From assembly GCA_913057815.1 (NCBI GenBank), contig CAJXOV010000144.1, forward strand, positions 1-6,264: a DNA stretch of 6,264 bases. Direction: 5' to 3'. Below are positions 1 to 5,193 of this stretch, in pieces (the first letter of the stretch is position 1; each line of letters begins with the position of its first letter). A program made the translations under genes and the position numbers. The DNA is from an uncultured Flavobacteriales bacterium. GTDB lineage: Bacteria > Bacteroidota > Bacteroidia > Flavobacteriales_D > Sanyastnellaceae. The notes beneath the pieces are model-generated. The model did no database searches. It saw only the letters and a program-made list of their open reading frames with translations, and had not been told where the DNA came from.

Positions 1-1202
1 GTAGAAGGGTTGGGGGAAAGTCCAATTCTCTGGTAGGTTATTGTATTATTTTCATTGATAGCCGTTGGTTGAGGCATAACACCGTTGAATTTGGCCACAC
101 CAAGTGCATCGGCAGACCCCGCAAAAGCAAATGAACCAGTAGCATAGATTGACCCTTCTAGCAAAGTTAAATTTGTAACCTCTACATAGTTTTGTGCGAC
201 ATTGTAAAAGTTCAAATTGATGAAATTGTTTTCATCCGCTTCATCGAATACAACTACACCGGTAGTTAGGTCTCCTTCATCAAAGTATCCTATTTCACCT
301 CCACAAAATAAATTTTCACCATCAGATTCCAGACAATGAATTACACTTGGAAATTCTTCGTCAATATCAAATGCGGTCCAGGTGCCGCCTTCATAATATG
401 CTATACATGGTCTCGACCATTGCACTCCTCCGTAATGAGTGAATTGTCCTCCTGCAAATAGTCTTCCATTATGTACTTCCAACACATTTACCTCTCCATA
501 ATTTGGGTTTGGAAGATCAGGCCCAGGCATTGGAAAATTAACTGAGACCCAATTTTCTCCATCGAATTTGGCTATGCGTTGTGCATTTTCATCAATTCCC
601 ACATTGTCAAAGGTACCAGCTATGAAAAGAGTGTCATTATGGGCAACTAAAGCATTTACATCTTGATAAAACTCATCTGGATCACTTATATCTGCTCCTA
701 TTTGAGTCCATGAAGTTCCTCCATTATACTTTTTAATAGAATTATTCACTCCTGAGCCATTTACAGCAGCTACTAATTGACCATTCCATTCTGTAAGTGC
801 GGAAGGGTAACCTACGTCAATAGCATCTCCTGTTCCTACCCAATTTGTCCCATCCCATTTGTAGATGGATTGTTGATTTACTTGATCTTCACTTATTAGA
901 ATTCCTCCAACAAACAACTCACCATTAGCTACTCCAATACATTTAAAATCTCCAGTGATACCTGTTCCCATTTGAGTCCAAGCCGTTCCATCCCACCGAA
1001 CAATATGACCTAGATCTTCTCCATTGACAGTAGTGAATTCAGCACATACAATCAAGTCTCCTTCAAATTCAATGACTTTTTCCGGTGCCGCCCCAGTGGC
1101 ATCAAACCCTCCAACTGCTGACCAATCCTGTGCCAATTGTATAAAGGGAGAAGAAACGATTAAAATTAGGGTAGCGGAAAATGACAGTAAATATTTTTTC
1201 AT
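1..1202 (-). CDS. Secreted beta-propeller-like protein, T9SS cargo (3' end missing)
   Basis: The frame opens with an ATG at 1202 and reads 400 codons to the left edge without a stop, so the C-terminus is missing. Residues 1-24 are a signal peptide (MKKYLL start, hydrophobic core, likely cut at LA|QD). The body repeats a module in which an aromatic/DG/W strand (VRWDGTAW at 68, YKWDGTNW at 114, KKYNGGTSW at 157, AKFDGENW at 211, AYYEGGTW at 268, AKFNG at 370) alternates with an LF-x-GG or IYATGSF strand (LFVGG 97, LFIAGTF 192, LFAGGQF 248, LFCGG 298, IYATGSF 352). Spacing of about 45-60 residues suggests propeller blades. The last residues, LSPNPS (395-400), are the usual first strand of a T9SS type A sorting domain, so only about 70-80 residues are probably lost. 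Export through the outer membrane is inferred. The ligand or role is unknown; no catalytic motif is visible. It is transcribed divergently from the small membrane gene at 1336. Confidence 0.88.
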   Translation of the reverse strand, partial: MKKYLLSFSATLILIVSSPFIQLAQDWSAVGGFDATGAAPEKVIEFEGDLIVCAEFTTVNGEDLGHIVRWDGTAWTQMGTGITGDFKCIGVANGELFVGGILISEDQVNQQSIYKWDGTNWVGTGDAIDVGYPSALTEWNGQLVAAVNGSGVNNSIKKYNGGTSWTQIGADISDPDEFYQDVNALVAHNDTLFIAGTFDNVGIDENAQRIAKFDGENWVSVNFPMPGPDLPNPNYGEVNVLEVHNGRLFAGGQFTHYGGVQWSRPCIAYYEGGTWTAFDIDEEFPSVIHCLESDGENLFCGGEIGYFDEGDLTTGVVVFDEADENNFINLNFYNVAQNYVEVTNLTLLEGSIYATGSFAFAGSADALGVAKFNGVMPQPTAINENNTITYQRIGLSPNPS

Positions 1203-1214
1203 AATTTTTTTCTA

Positions 1215-1222
1215 CAAAATTA
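1215..1222 (-). promoter_or_regulatory. Possible -7 element for the beta-propeller gene
   Basis: Read on the minus strand this is TAATTTTG, an exact match to the Bacteroidota -7 consensus TAnnTTTG, lying 12 bases upstream of the ATG. No TTG-type -33 box is seen 17-23 bases further upstream, and the implied leader would be only a few bases long. The match could be chance in AT-rich DNA. Confidence 0.25.
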
Positions 1223-1246
1223 TTGGATGGAGTTCCTTGTTCATAT

Positions 1247-1282
1247 AGGGTAATCACCGTATTTGGATAGAGCGAATACCCT
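1247..1282. repeat. Inverted repeat in the divergent intergenic region (possible operator)
   Basis: AGGGTA at 1247-1252 is repeated inverted as TACCCT at 1277-1282, with 24 bases between. It lies between the two divergent genes and overlaps the candidate -33 box of the small membrane gene, as an operator or a weak stem might. Arms of 6 bp are short, so this is suggestive only. Confidence 0.25.
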
Positions 1283-1293
1283 GTTTATATTTA
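1262..1293 (+). promoter_or_regulatory. Candidate promoter of the small PLDc_N gene
   Basis: TTTG at 1262-1265 and TATATTTA at 1286-1293 are separated by 20 bases. This resembles the Bacteroidota promoter pattern (TTTG near -33, TAnnTTTG near -7) with one mismatch in the last base of the -7 box. Transcription would start near 1300, giving a leader of roughly 35 bases before the ATG at 1336. Confidence 0.4.
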
Positions 1294-1335
1294 CAATACT
1301 ATAAGTCGGTTATTTAACTAAAGGCTAAAATCACA

Positions 1336-1560
1336 ATGGAACTCAAAACAGACTTTGCTCTAGGCTTTTTTATTTGGCAATTTGCGCTGTTGATGTTTAC
1401 CATTCTTTGGATTTATGGGATTGTTAAAGTGATGAGAGGAACACTTCAAGGGAATAAAAAACTCGGTTGGCTTTTGATAGTAGTTCTAATTCCAGTTTTA
1501 GGCTCAGTGTTATACTTGATCATAGAAAGAGGCCGAAATGTAAAATTGACTTCTCATTAA
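1336..1560 (+). CDS. Small two-helix membrane protein, PLDc_N (phospholipase D N-terminal) type
   Basis: The 74-residue protein has two hydrophobic helices, about residues 7-30 and 43-63, joined by a short positive loop (KVMRGTLQGNKK). The second helix has the signature of the PLDc_N family: a W (45) followed by LIPVLGSVLYLIIERGR (51-67), close to the usual W...PxxGxxxYLxxGR pattern. In larger proteins this module precedes the catalytic domains of cardiolipin synthase-like enzymes. Here it stands alone with no HKD motif, so it should not itself hydrolyse phospholipid. Stand-alone copies of this length are common in Bacteroidota and have no settled function. The leader is A-rich, with no Shine-Dalgarno site, as is normal for the group. 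The gene appears to be a single-gene unit, with a divergent neighbour upstream and 145 bases before the GH16 gene. Family assignment is from motif memory. Confidence 0.8.
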   Translation: MELKTDFALGFFIWQFALLMFTILWIYGIVKVMRGTLQGNKKLGWLLIVVLIPVLGSVLYLIIERGRNVKLTSH

Positions 1561-1585
1561 TTACTTTGGCTCAAGAATTTCTACT

Positions 1586-1597
1586 GCGTTGCAACGC
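1586..1597. promoter_or_regulatory. 12-bp perfect palindrome upstream of the GH16 gene
   Basis: GCGTTGCAACGC is its own reverse complement. It lies between the PLDc_N gene and the GH16 gene, about 108 bases before the GH16 start, and is GC-rich in otherwise AT-rich DNA. This is the kind of site a dimeric regulator could bind. No regulator gene is in the window, so the operator role is inference. A stem with no loop makes a terminator unlikely. Confidence 0.35.
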
Positions 1598-1692
1598 CAC
1601 TAAAACTACTTAAGAGTGTGATTTATAGAGTCAAATTCGTCCTTGTAATAAAAAGTAAATTCTCTGTTATATCCTATTAAACAGATTAAGTG

Positions 1693-1700
1693 TATATTTA
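1693..1700 (+). promoter_or_regulatory. Possible -7 element of the GH16 gene
   Basis: TATATTTA matches TAnnTTTG except for the last base, and it is the same 8-mer as the candidate -7 box of the PLDc_N gene. No clear TTG lies at the right distance upstream. Transcription would begin at about 1706-1709, on top of the annotated ATG. That fits better with translation starting at the second ATG (1713), or with a different promoter. Confidence 0.3.
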
Positions 1701-1705
1701 ACACT

Positions 1706-3313
1706 ATGTTATATGAAAATTCACAGTTCTTTCTTTTTTTATCAGCTTTATTTATGCTTTCGTCCTCTGTACTATTAGCCCAGGATGTGCAAGATGATTT
1801 TGAAGAAAACGGAACTATCACTACATGGTATGGTGATGATTGTGGAATGGACACTAGTTTTTCTAACCCTTTTCAGCAGGGAATAAACACGTCAGCCACG
1901 GTGTTAGAATACAATGATACTGGAGGCCAATATGCCAATGTGAGATTTGATGCTGCCAGTAATTTTGACTTCTCCATTAAAAATACATTCAAACTGAATG
2001 TGTATGTTCCTTCATCAGGACTGACTGGCGGGTCACCTATTCAAATTTCTCTAAAACTTCAAGATGGAACCCTAAGTGAATCTTGGGTAACACAAAGTGA
2101 AATAATAAAGCCAATACAGTTAAACCAATGGCAAGAGGTCGTTTTCGATATTGGAAATGATAATTTCAGCAACTTTGATCAAAGTTCTCCTCCGCCCATT
2201 CAAAGGATGGATTTTAACCGAGTAGTGATTCAACTCAACGGGGAAGACAACAATGATTTTGTTTTAGCTTACTTAGATGATATTCTGTTTTATGAAACCG
2301 CTTCTACGGAGCCGGTTTTTGATTATTTGGTATGGTCTGATGAATTTGAAGAAGCTGGAGCCGTCAATTCATTAAAATGGTTTCATCAAACGCAGCTTCC
2401 AAGTGGTGGAAGCTGGTATAATAATGAACAACAGCACTATACTGACAGAGTGGAGAACTCTTTTATTAGTGATGGAATTTTAAATGTAACAGCTATAGAT
2501 GAAACCTTCACTGATCAGGGTGTTACAAAACAGTATACTTCTGCTAGACTGAATTCTAAATTTGCCTTCACTTATGGAAAAGTAGAAGTGAGAGCTAAAC
2601 TTCCAACTGGAGTGGGTACATGGCCTGCTGTATGGATGTTAGGACAAAATATTAATGAAGATGGAGCCTATTGGGAAACTCAAGGATATGGAACTACGTC
2701 TTGGCCAGCATGCGGAGAAATCGATATTATGGAACATTGGGGTTGGAATCAAAATTTTGTACAGAGCGCTATGCACACACCTTCTAGTTCAGGAGCTACT
2801 GTTAACCATGGTGGACAATATTTAGCTACTGCATCATCTGATTTTCATGTGTACACCATGGAATGGAGCTCCGAGAAGATTAAGTTTAGCGTAGATGGAA
2901 TAACTCATTATACTTATAACCCAGAGGTTAAAAATTCAAGCACATGGCCGTTTGACGCTCCTCAATACATTCTTTTAAATCTGGCTATTCAAGAATCTAT
3001 AACGAACGCTTTTACACAAGATGCTATGGAAATTGATTATGTGAGAGTGTATCAAGCCAATCCGGTATCAGTTAAAGAAAAAGTGTCTTCACTAGGAATG
3101 AACGTTTATCCAAATCCAACTAATGATTGGTTAACAATAGAGCTAAAAGATGGACTTTGGTTTGAAAAAGCTGTCCTGAGTAATTCACTTGGCCAAATAT
3201 TAAAAACATTTAAAACACCACTTATATCGCTTGTTGACTTAGACACAGGGACTTACTTTTTAACTGTAACTTCTAACCAAGGAGAAATTACTGAGAAAAT
3301 ATTCAAAGAATAG
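1706..3313 (+). CDS. Secreted glycoside hydrolase family 16 beta-glucanase (laminarinase-like) with T9SS tail
   Basis: The 535-residue protein is predicted to be an endo-beta-glucanase acting outside the cell. Order: signal peptide about 1-25 (core FLFLSALFML, cut at LLA|QD); a beta-sandwich-like region 27-197 ending YLDDILFYE, resembling carbohydrate-binding modules but not assigned to a family; GH16 domain about 205-450; linker; T9SS type A sorting domain about 464-535 (MNVYPNPTNDWLTIEL...GTYFLTV...EKIFKE). GH16 hallmarks are WYNNEQQHYT (237-246), GTWPAVWMLG (304-313) and the catalytic GEIDIMEHWG (337-346), with nucleophile E338, D340 and acid/base E343, all intact. The ExDxxE form is that of the laminarinase branch, so beta-1,3-glucan is the likeliest substrate, but other GH16 glucans are not excluded. 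The start is doubtful: MLYENSQ lacks the basic n-region expected in a signal peptide, whereas an ATG at 1713 in another frame would supply one (see the T7 tract). Confidence 0.92.
   Translation: MLYENSQFFLFLSALFMLSSSVLLAQDVQDDFEENGTITTWYGDDCGMDTSFSNPFQQGINTSATVLEYNDTGGQYANVRFDAASNFDFSIKNTFKLNVYVPSSGLTGGSPIQISLKLQDGTLSESWVTQSEIIKPIQLNQWQEVVFDIGNDNFSNFDQSSPPPIQRMDFNRVVIQLNGEDNNDFVLAYLDDILFYETASTEPVFDYLVWSDEFEEAGAVNSLKWFHQTQLPSGGSWYNNEQQHYTDRVENSFISDGILNVTAIDETFTDQGVTKQYTSARLNSKFAFTYGKVEVRAKLPTGVGTWPAVWMLGQNINEDGAYWETQGYGTTSWPACGEIDIMEHWGWNQNFVQSAMHTPSSSGATVNHGGQYLATASSDFHVYTMEWSSEKIKFSVDGITHYTYNPEVKNSSTWPFDAPQYILLNLAIQESITNAFTQDAMEIDYVRVYQANPVSVKEKVSSLGMNVYPNPTNDWLTIELKDGLWFEKAVLSNSLGQILKTFKTPLISLVDLDTGTYFLTVTSNQGEITEKIFKE
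1734..1740 (+). other. T7 homopolymer tract in the GH16 signal peptide (possible frame slip)
   Basis: Seven T residues lie just after two overlapping candidate starts. The frame from the ATG at 1713 begins MKIHSSFFF, a typical basic signal n-region, and enters the GH16 frame (LSALFML...) only if the tract is T8. As written, it runs to an early stop. The frame from 1706 is open but begins with MLYENSQ. This could be a sequencing or assembly indel, or a site of slippage or phase variation. Confidence 0.45.
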
Positions 3314-3318
3314 AAAGA

Positions 3319-3336
3319 CTTTTTCGAAAGAAAAAG
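3319..3336 (+). terminator. Hairpin just after the GH16 stop codon
   Basis: CTTTTTC (3319-3325), the GAAA loop (3326-3329) and GAAAAAG (3330-3336) form a perfect 7-bp stem with a tetraloop, starting 6 bases after the TAG. A second small stem follows: GAAAC 3345-3349, loop CTTCA, GTTTC 3355-3359, then the T-containing stretch GTTCTGATTCT. Position favours a transcription terminator or a 3'-end stabiliser. The absence of a clean U-run keeps this uncertain. Confidence 0.45.
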
Positions 3337-3397
3337 AACCCTGAGAAACCTTCAGTTTCGTTCTGATTCTAATAAAAAATAGGAATATAGGTAGAAT

Positions 3398-3426
3398 ATC
3401 CTAATCCTATAATCGTGCTAACTTTG
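3398..3426 (+). promoter_or_regulatory. Candidate promoter of the thioredoxin-like gene
   Basis: TAACTTTG at 3419-3426 matches the Bacteroidota -7 consensus TAnnTTTG exactly, 40 bases before the preferred start codon. No TTG box lies 17-23 bases upstream. A tandem pair ATCCTA ATCCTA (3398-3409) sits there instead, and TATAGG (3386-3391) is repeated inverted as CCTATA (3406-3411). An activator could replace the missing -33 contact, but this is inference. Confidence 0.4.
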
Positions 3427-3428
3427 AA

Positions 3429-3449
3429 ATAACTGCTTCATGCAGTTAT
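3429..3449 (+). promoter_or_regulatory. 8-bp inverted repeat at the 5' end of the thioredoxin-like gene
   Basis: ATAACTGC (3429-3436), loop TTCAT (3437-3441) and GCAGTTAT (3442-3449) form a perfect 8-bp stem with a 5-base loop. It sits immediately after the -7 element and ends 16 bases before the ATG at 3466. It overlaps the other possible ATG (3448), which would be buried in the stem. It could be an operator at the transcription start or an mRNA leader hairpin. Confidence 0.5.
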
Positions 3450-3465
3450 GTTATTTTTACTTCAC

Positions 3466-4239
3466 ATGAAAAATCTCATTTTAGTATTCGCTTGCGTATT
3501 TGGTTTAAATGCATACAGCCAAATAGATGATGGAAGCATTGCTGCTGATTTCACACTTATCGATTGGTATGGTGAAACGCACAATTTATATTCATATCTG
3601 AATGAGGGTAAAGTTGTTTTTGTTGAAATTTTTGCGGCACATTGCCCAGGATGCTGGGGATATCATCAGACTGAAAAGTTGAAAAATATGTATGATCAAT
3701 ATGGGCCAGAAGGAACAGATGAAGTTATGGTGTTAGCTCTTGAACATGATGAGTACAATGGTGTAAATGCTTTTACTGGAATAGGAGAAGTATGGAACAC
3801 AGCGGGAAACTGGCTAGAAGGAACACCCTATCCCCAGTTTAATGTAGAATGGCCAGACAGAGATGTGTTCATAGACTATAACGTCAATTTTTATCCTGTG
3901 ATTTATAAGATTTGTCCAGATAAGACAGTCGAAAGAATTAATACATCTACCCAAGAAGATCAACTTTATGAGAAAGTACAAGAGTGTGAACCTCTTTCTA
4001 TTTCTGAAGAAGAAAAGGTTTGGGAAGTATACTTTGATCAGAGTTTAAGAAATGTTATTGTCAATCATACTGAAGATCAAATATCAGTTGCAATTATAAA
4101 TCTTCAGGGTCAGCTTGTTAAAACGATTAACTCCATTTCCAATTCTTCTATTGATGTTGGCGAACTTTCTAAAGGAGTTTACTTATTTGAGTTTAAAACA
4201 GAGTCAGGATCAATTGTCGAAAAGCTCAACCTTTTTTAG
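3466..4239 (+). CDS. Secreted thioredoxin-fold (TlpA/redoxin-like) protein with divergent T9SS tail
   Basis: I chose the ATG at 3466 (257 residues) over the in-frame ATG at 3448. It gives a canonical signal peptide, MKNLILVFACVFGLNAYS|Q, while the upstream six residues (MLFLLH) add nothing and that ATG lies in an inverted repeat. Residues about 23-175 look like a thioredoxin fold: ADFTLIDWYGETHNL (27-41), strand VVFVEIFAAHCPGCWG (50-65) with active-site C60-P-G-C63 at the start of a helix, VMVLALEHD (88-95), and a probable cis-proline at Y143-P144 before VIYKI. C150 and C174 are additional cysteines. Residues about 186-257 have the strand pattern of a T9SS sorting domain (ISVAIINLQGQLVKTI, then LSKGVYLFEFKT, ending EKLNLF), but the usual YPNP opening is absent. 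The predicted role is a thiol-disulfide or electron-transfer function outside the cell. The partner is unknown, and no cytochrome or disulfide-pathway gene is adjacent. Confidence 0.8.
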   Translation: MKNLILVFACVFGLNAYSQIDDGSIAADFTLIDWYGETHNLYSYLNEGKVVFVEIFAAHCPGCWGYHQTEKLKNMYDQYGPEGTDEVMVLALEHDEYNGVNAFTGIGEVWNTAGNWLEGTPYPQFNVEWPDRDVFIDYNVNFYPVIYKICPDKTVERINTSTQEDQLYEKVQECEPLSISEEEKVWEVYFDQSLRNVIVNHTEDQISVAIINLQGQLVKTINSISNSSIDVGELSKGVYLFEFKTESGSIVEKLNLF

Positions 4240-4257
4240 TATTTCTAGTATACTTAA

Positions 4258-4308
4258 GTGCTTTCTATTTGCGGTCTTTAAAATTTATTTTTAAAACGAA
4301 TAAAGCAC
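4258..4308 (+). terminator. Nested AT-rich stem-loops after the thioredoxin-like gene
   Basis: An outer pair GTGCTTT (4258-4264) / AAAGCAC (4302-4308) encloses an inner pair TTTAAAA (4277-4283) / TTTTAAA (4289-4295) with a TTTAT loop. It begins 18 bases after the stop at 4239. This could end the upstream transcript, but the stems are AT-rich, the outer loop is long and no U-run follows, so it may be chance. Together with 4309-4361, where I see no clear promoter, this fills the gap before the next gene. Confidence 0.3.
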
Positions 4309-4361
4309 ATTGCCTAAAGATTACTACATTAACAGCCAGCTATAGAAAGAATTAATCTACG

Positions 4362-5123
4362 ATGAATAACACCAAATGGGCACTTTTAGCACTTGCTTTC
4401 ACTAATATTGGGATCATTGTAGTATTACTAATAGTAAAAAGCCATACGCAAAACCATCTAGAATTAGCTGCTGAATATCTGGAAAGTATTGGTGATCAAA
4501 CGATAGACTATTCTGTTCATCTCAACACCACCATTCCATTTAATACAGAAATTGAACTTCTCCATCCCATTGAGGTCGAAGTGGAATTGACAGTTGACGA
4601 TAATGTCAATATAAAGGCTAACATTCCTGTTAAAGACCTTATTCAAGTACCAATAAATATTCGCGCTCAGCAGGATATCGAATTAGATGCTGATATTAGA
4701 ATAATGGACGATGTAACCATTAGCCTGGATACTGAAATCCCAATAGACCAAAAAGTATTAATGCCGATCGGTAAAAAGGGCAGGGGAATTAGAGTCCCCA
4801 TTCAGGCGAGTATCCCAGTCTCTGAAGATGTACAAATTGCTTTCAGTGATCCGATGTCTATAAAAAGTACGATTGCCATAGATATTCCAGTACAACAAAC
4901 CATAGATGTTGAATTCGAAATGGTTGTTCCACTAGATCAGAATGTGCCGCTTCACCTTCCTATTAAAACCATAGTTATGGTACATTTCATACAGCCAATT
5001 AAGGTAAATGGAGAAATTCCTATTGTTATAGATATCCCAGTTTCCATTCCACTTAGTGACACACCTATTAAGGAATCGATGAAAAATATAGCCGATGAAC
5101 TTCAGCAAATGTTTCCATTTTAG
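4362..5123 (+). CDS. Membrane-anchored Ile/Val-Pro repeat protein of unknown function
   Basis: I do not recognise this 253-residue protein. One N-terminal transmembrane helix (about 6-25, followed by K26) should leave the rest in the periplasm. A short helical stretch follows (31-45). Residues about 47-232 are almost entirely alternating hydrophobic/polar, beta-strand-like sequence punctuated by I-P, V-P or L-P dipeptides at 58, 88, 96, 126, 145, 151, 175, 189, 195, 199, 219, 225 and 229, typically IPV or IPI followed by a polar turn and a strand such as VEVELTV or IAIDIPV. One basic loop breaks the pattern (GKKGRG, 137-142). The end (235-253) looks helical. There are no cysteines, no catalytic motif and no lipobox. 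The pattern suggests a long beta-rich scaffold, but this is structural inference only. It starts 122 bases after the thioredoxin-like gene and ends 70 bases before the GH92 gene, with which it may be cotranscribed. Confidence 0.8.
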   Translation: MNNTKWALLALAFTNIGIIVVLLIVKSHTQNHLELAAEYLESIGDQTIDYSVHLNTTIPFNTEIELLHPIEVEVELTVDDNVNIKANIPVKDLIQVPINIRAQQDIELDADIRIMDDVTISLDTEIPIDQKVLMPIGKKGRGIRVPIQASIPVSEDVQIAFSDPMSIKSTIAIDIPVQQTIDVEFEMVVPLDQNVPLHLPIKTIVMVHFIQPIKVNGEIPIVIDIPVSIPLSDTPIKESMKNIADELQQMFPF

Positions 5124-5152
5124 AATAAGTATTGTGAGTATAAGCAGGGATT

Positions 5153-5169
5153 GAATTTCGATTAAATTC
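5153..5169 (+). repeat. Short inverted repeat between the repeat protein and GH92 genes
   Basis: GAATTT (5153-5158), loop CGATT (5159-5163) and AAATTC (5164-5169) form a 6-bp AT-rich stem in the 70-base gap, 25 bases before the GH92 start. No U-run follows and no TAnnTTTG promoter is apparent in the gap, so cotranscription of the two genes remains possible. The stem could be a regulatory or processing site, or chance. Confidence 0.2.
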
Positions 5170-5193
5170 GTAGCAACTTTTATTATCTGATCA

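Noticed and set aside
1024..1248. 74-codon plus-strand open frame
   Set aside because: It lies mostly antisense to the beta-propeller gene's signal peptide and first blade, and its product shows no domain or export signal. The minus frame is far better supported.
1606..1854. 82-codon minus-strand open frame
   Set aside because: Antisense over the GH16 start and its upstream region; the composition is not protein-like and no motif is seen.
3448..3465. Upstream ATG (3448) as the start of the thioredoxin-like gene
   Set aside because: It adds MLFLLH before an already ideal signal peptide and lies in the 3' arm of an 8-bp inverted repeat. ATG 3466 is preferred.
4464..4646. 60-codon minus-strand open frame
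   Set aside because: Fully antisense inside the Ile/Val-Pro repeat gene, with no supporting features.
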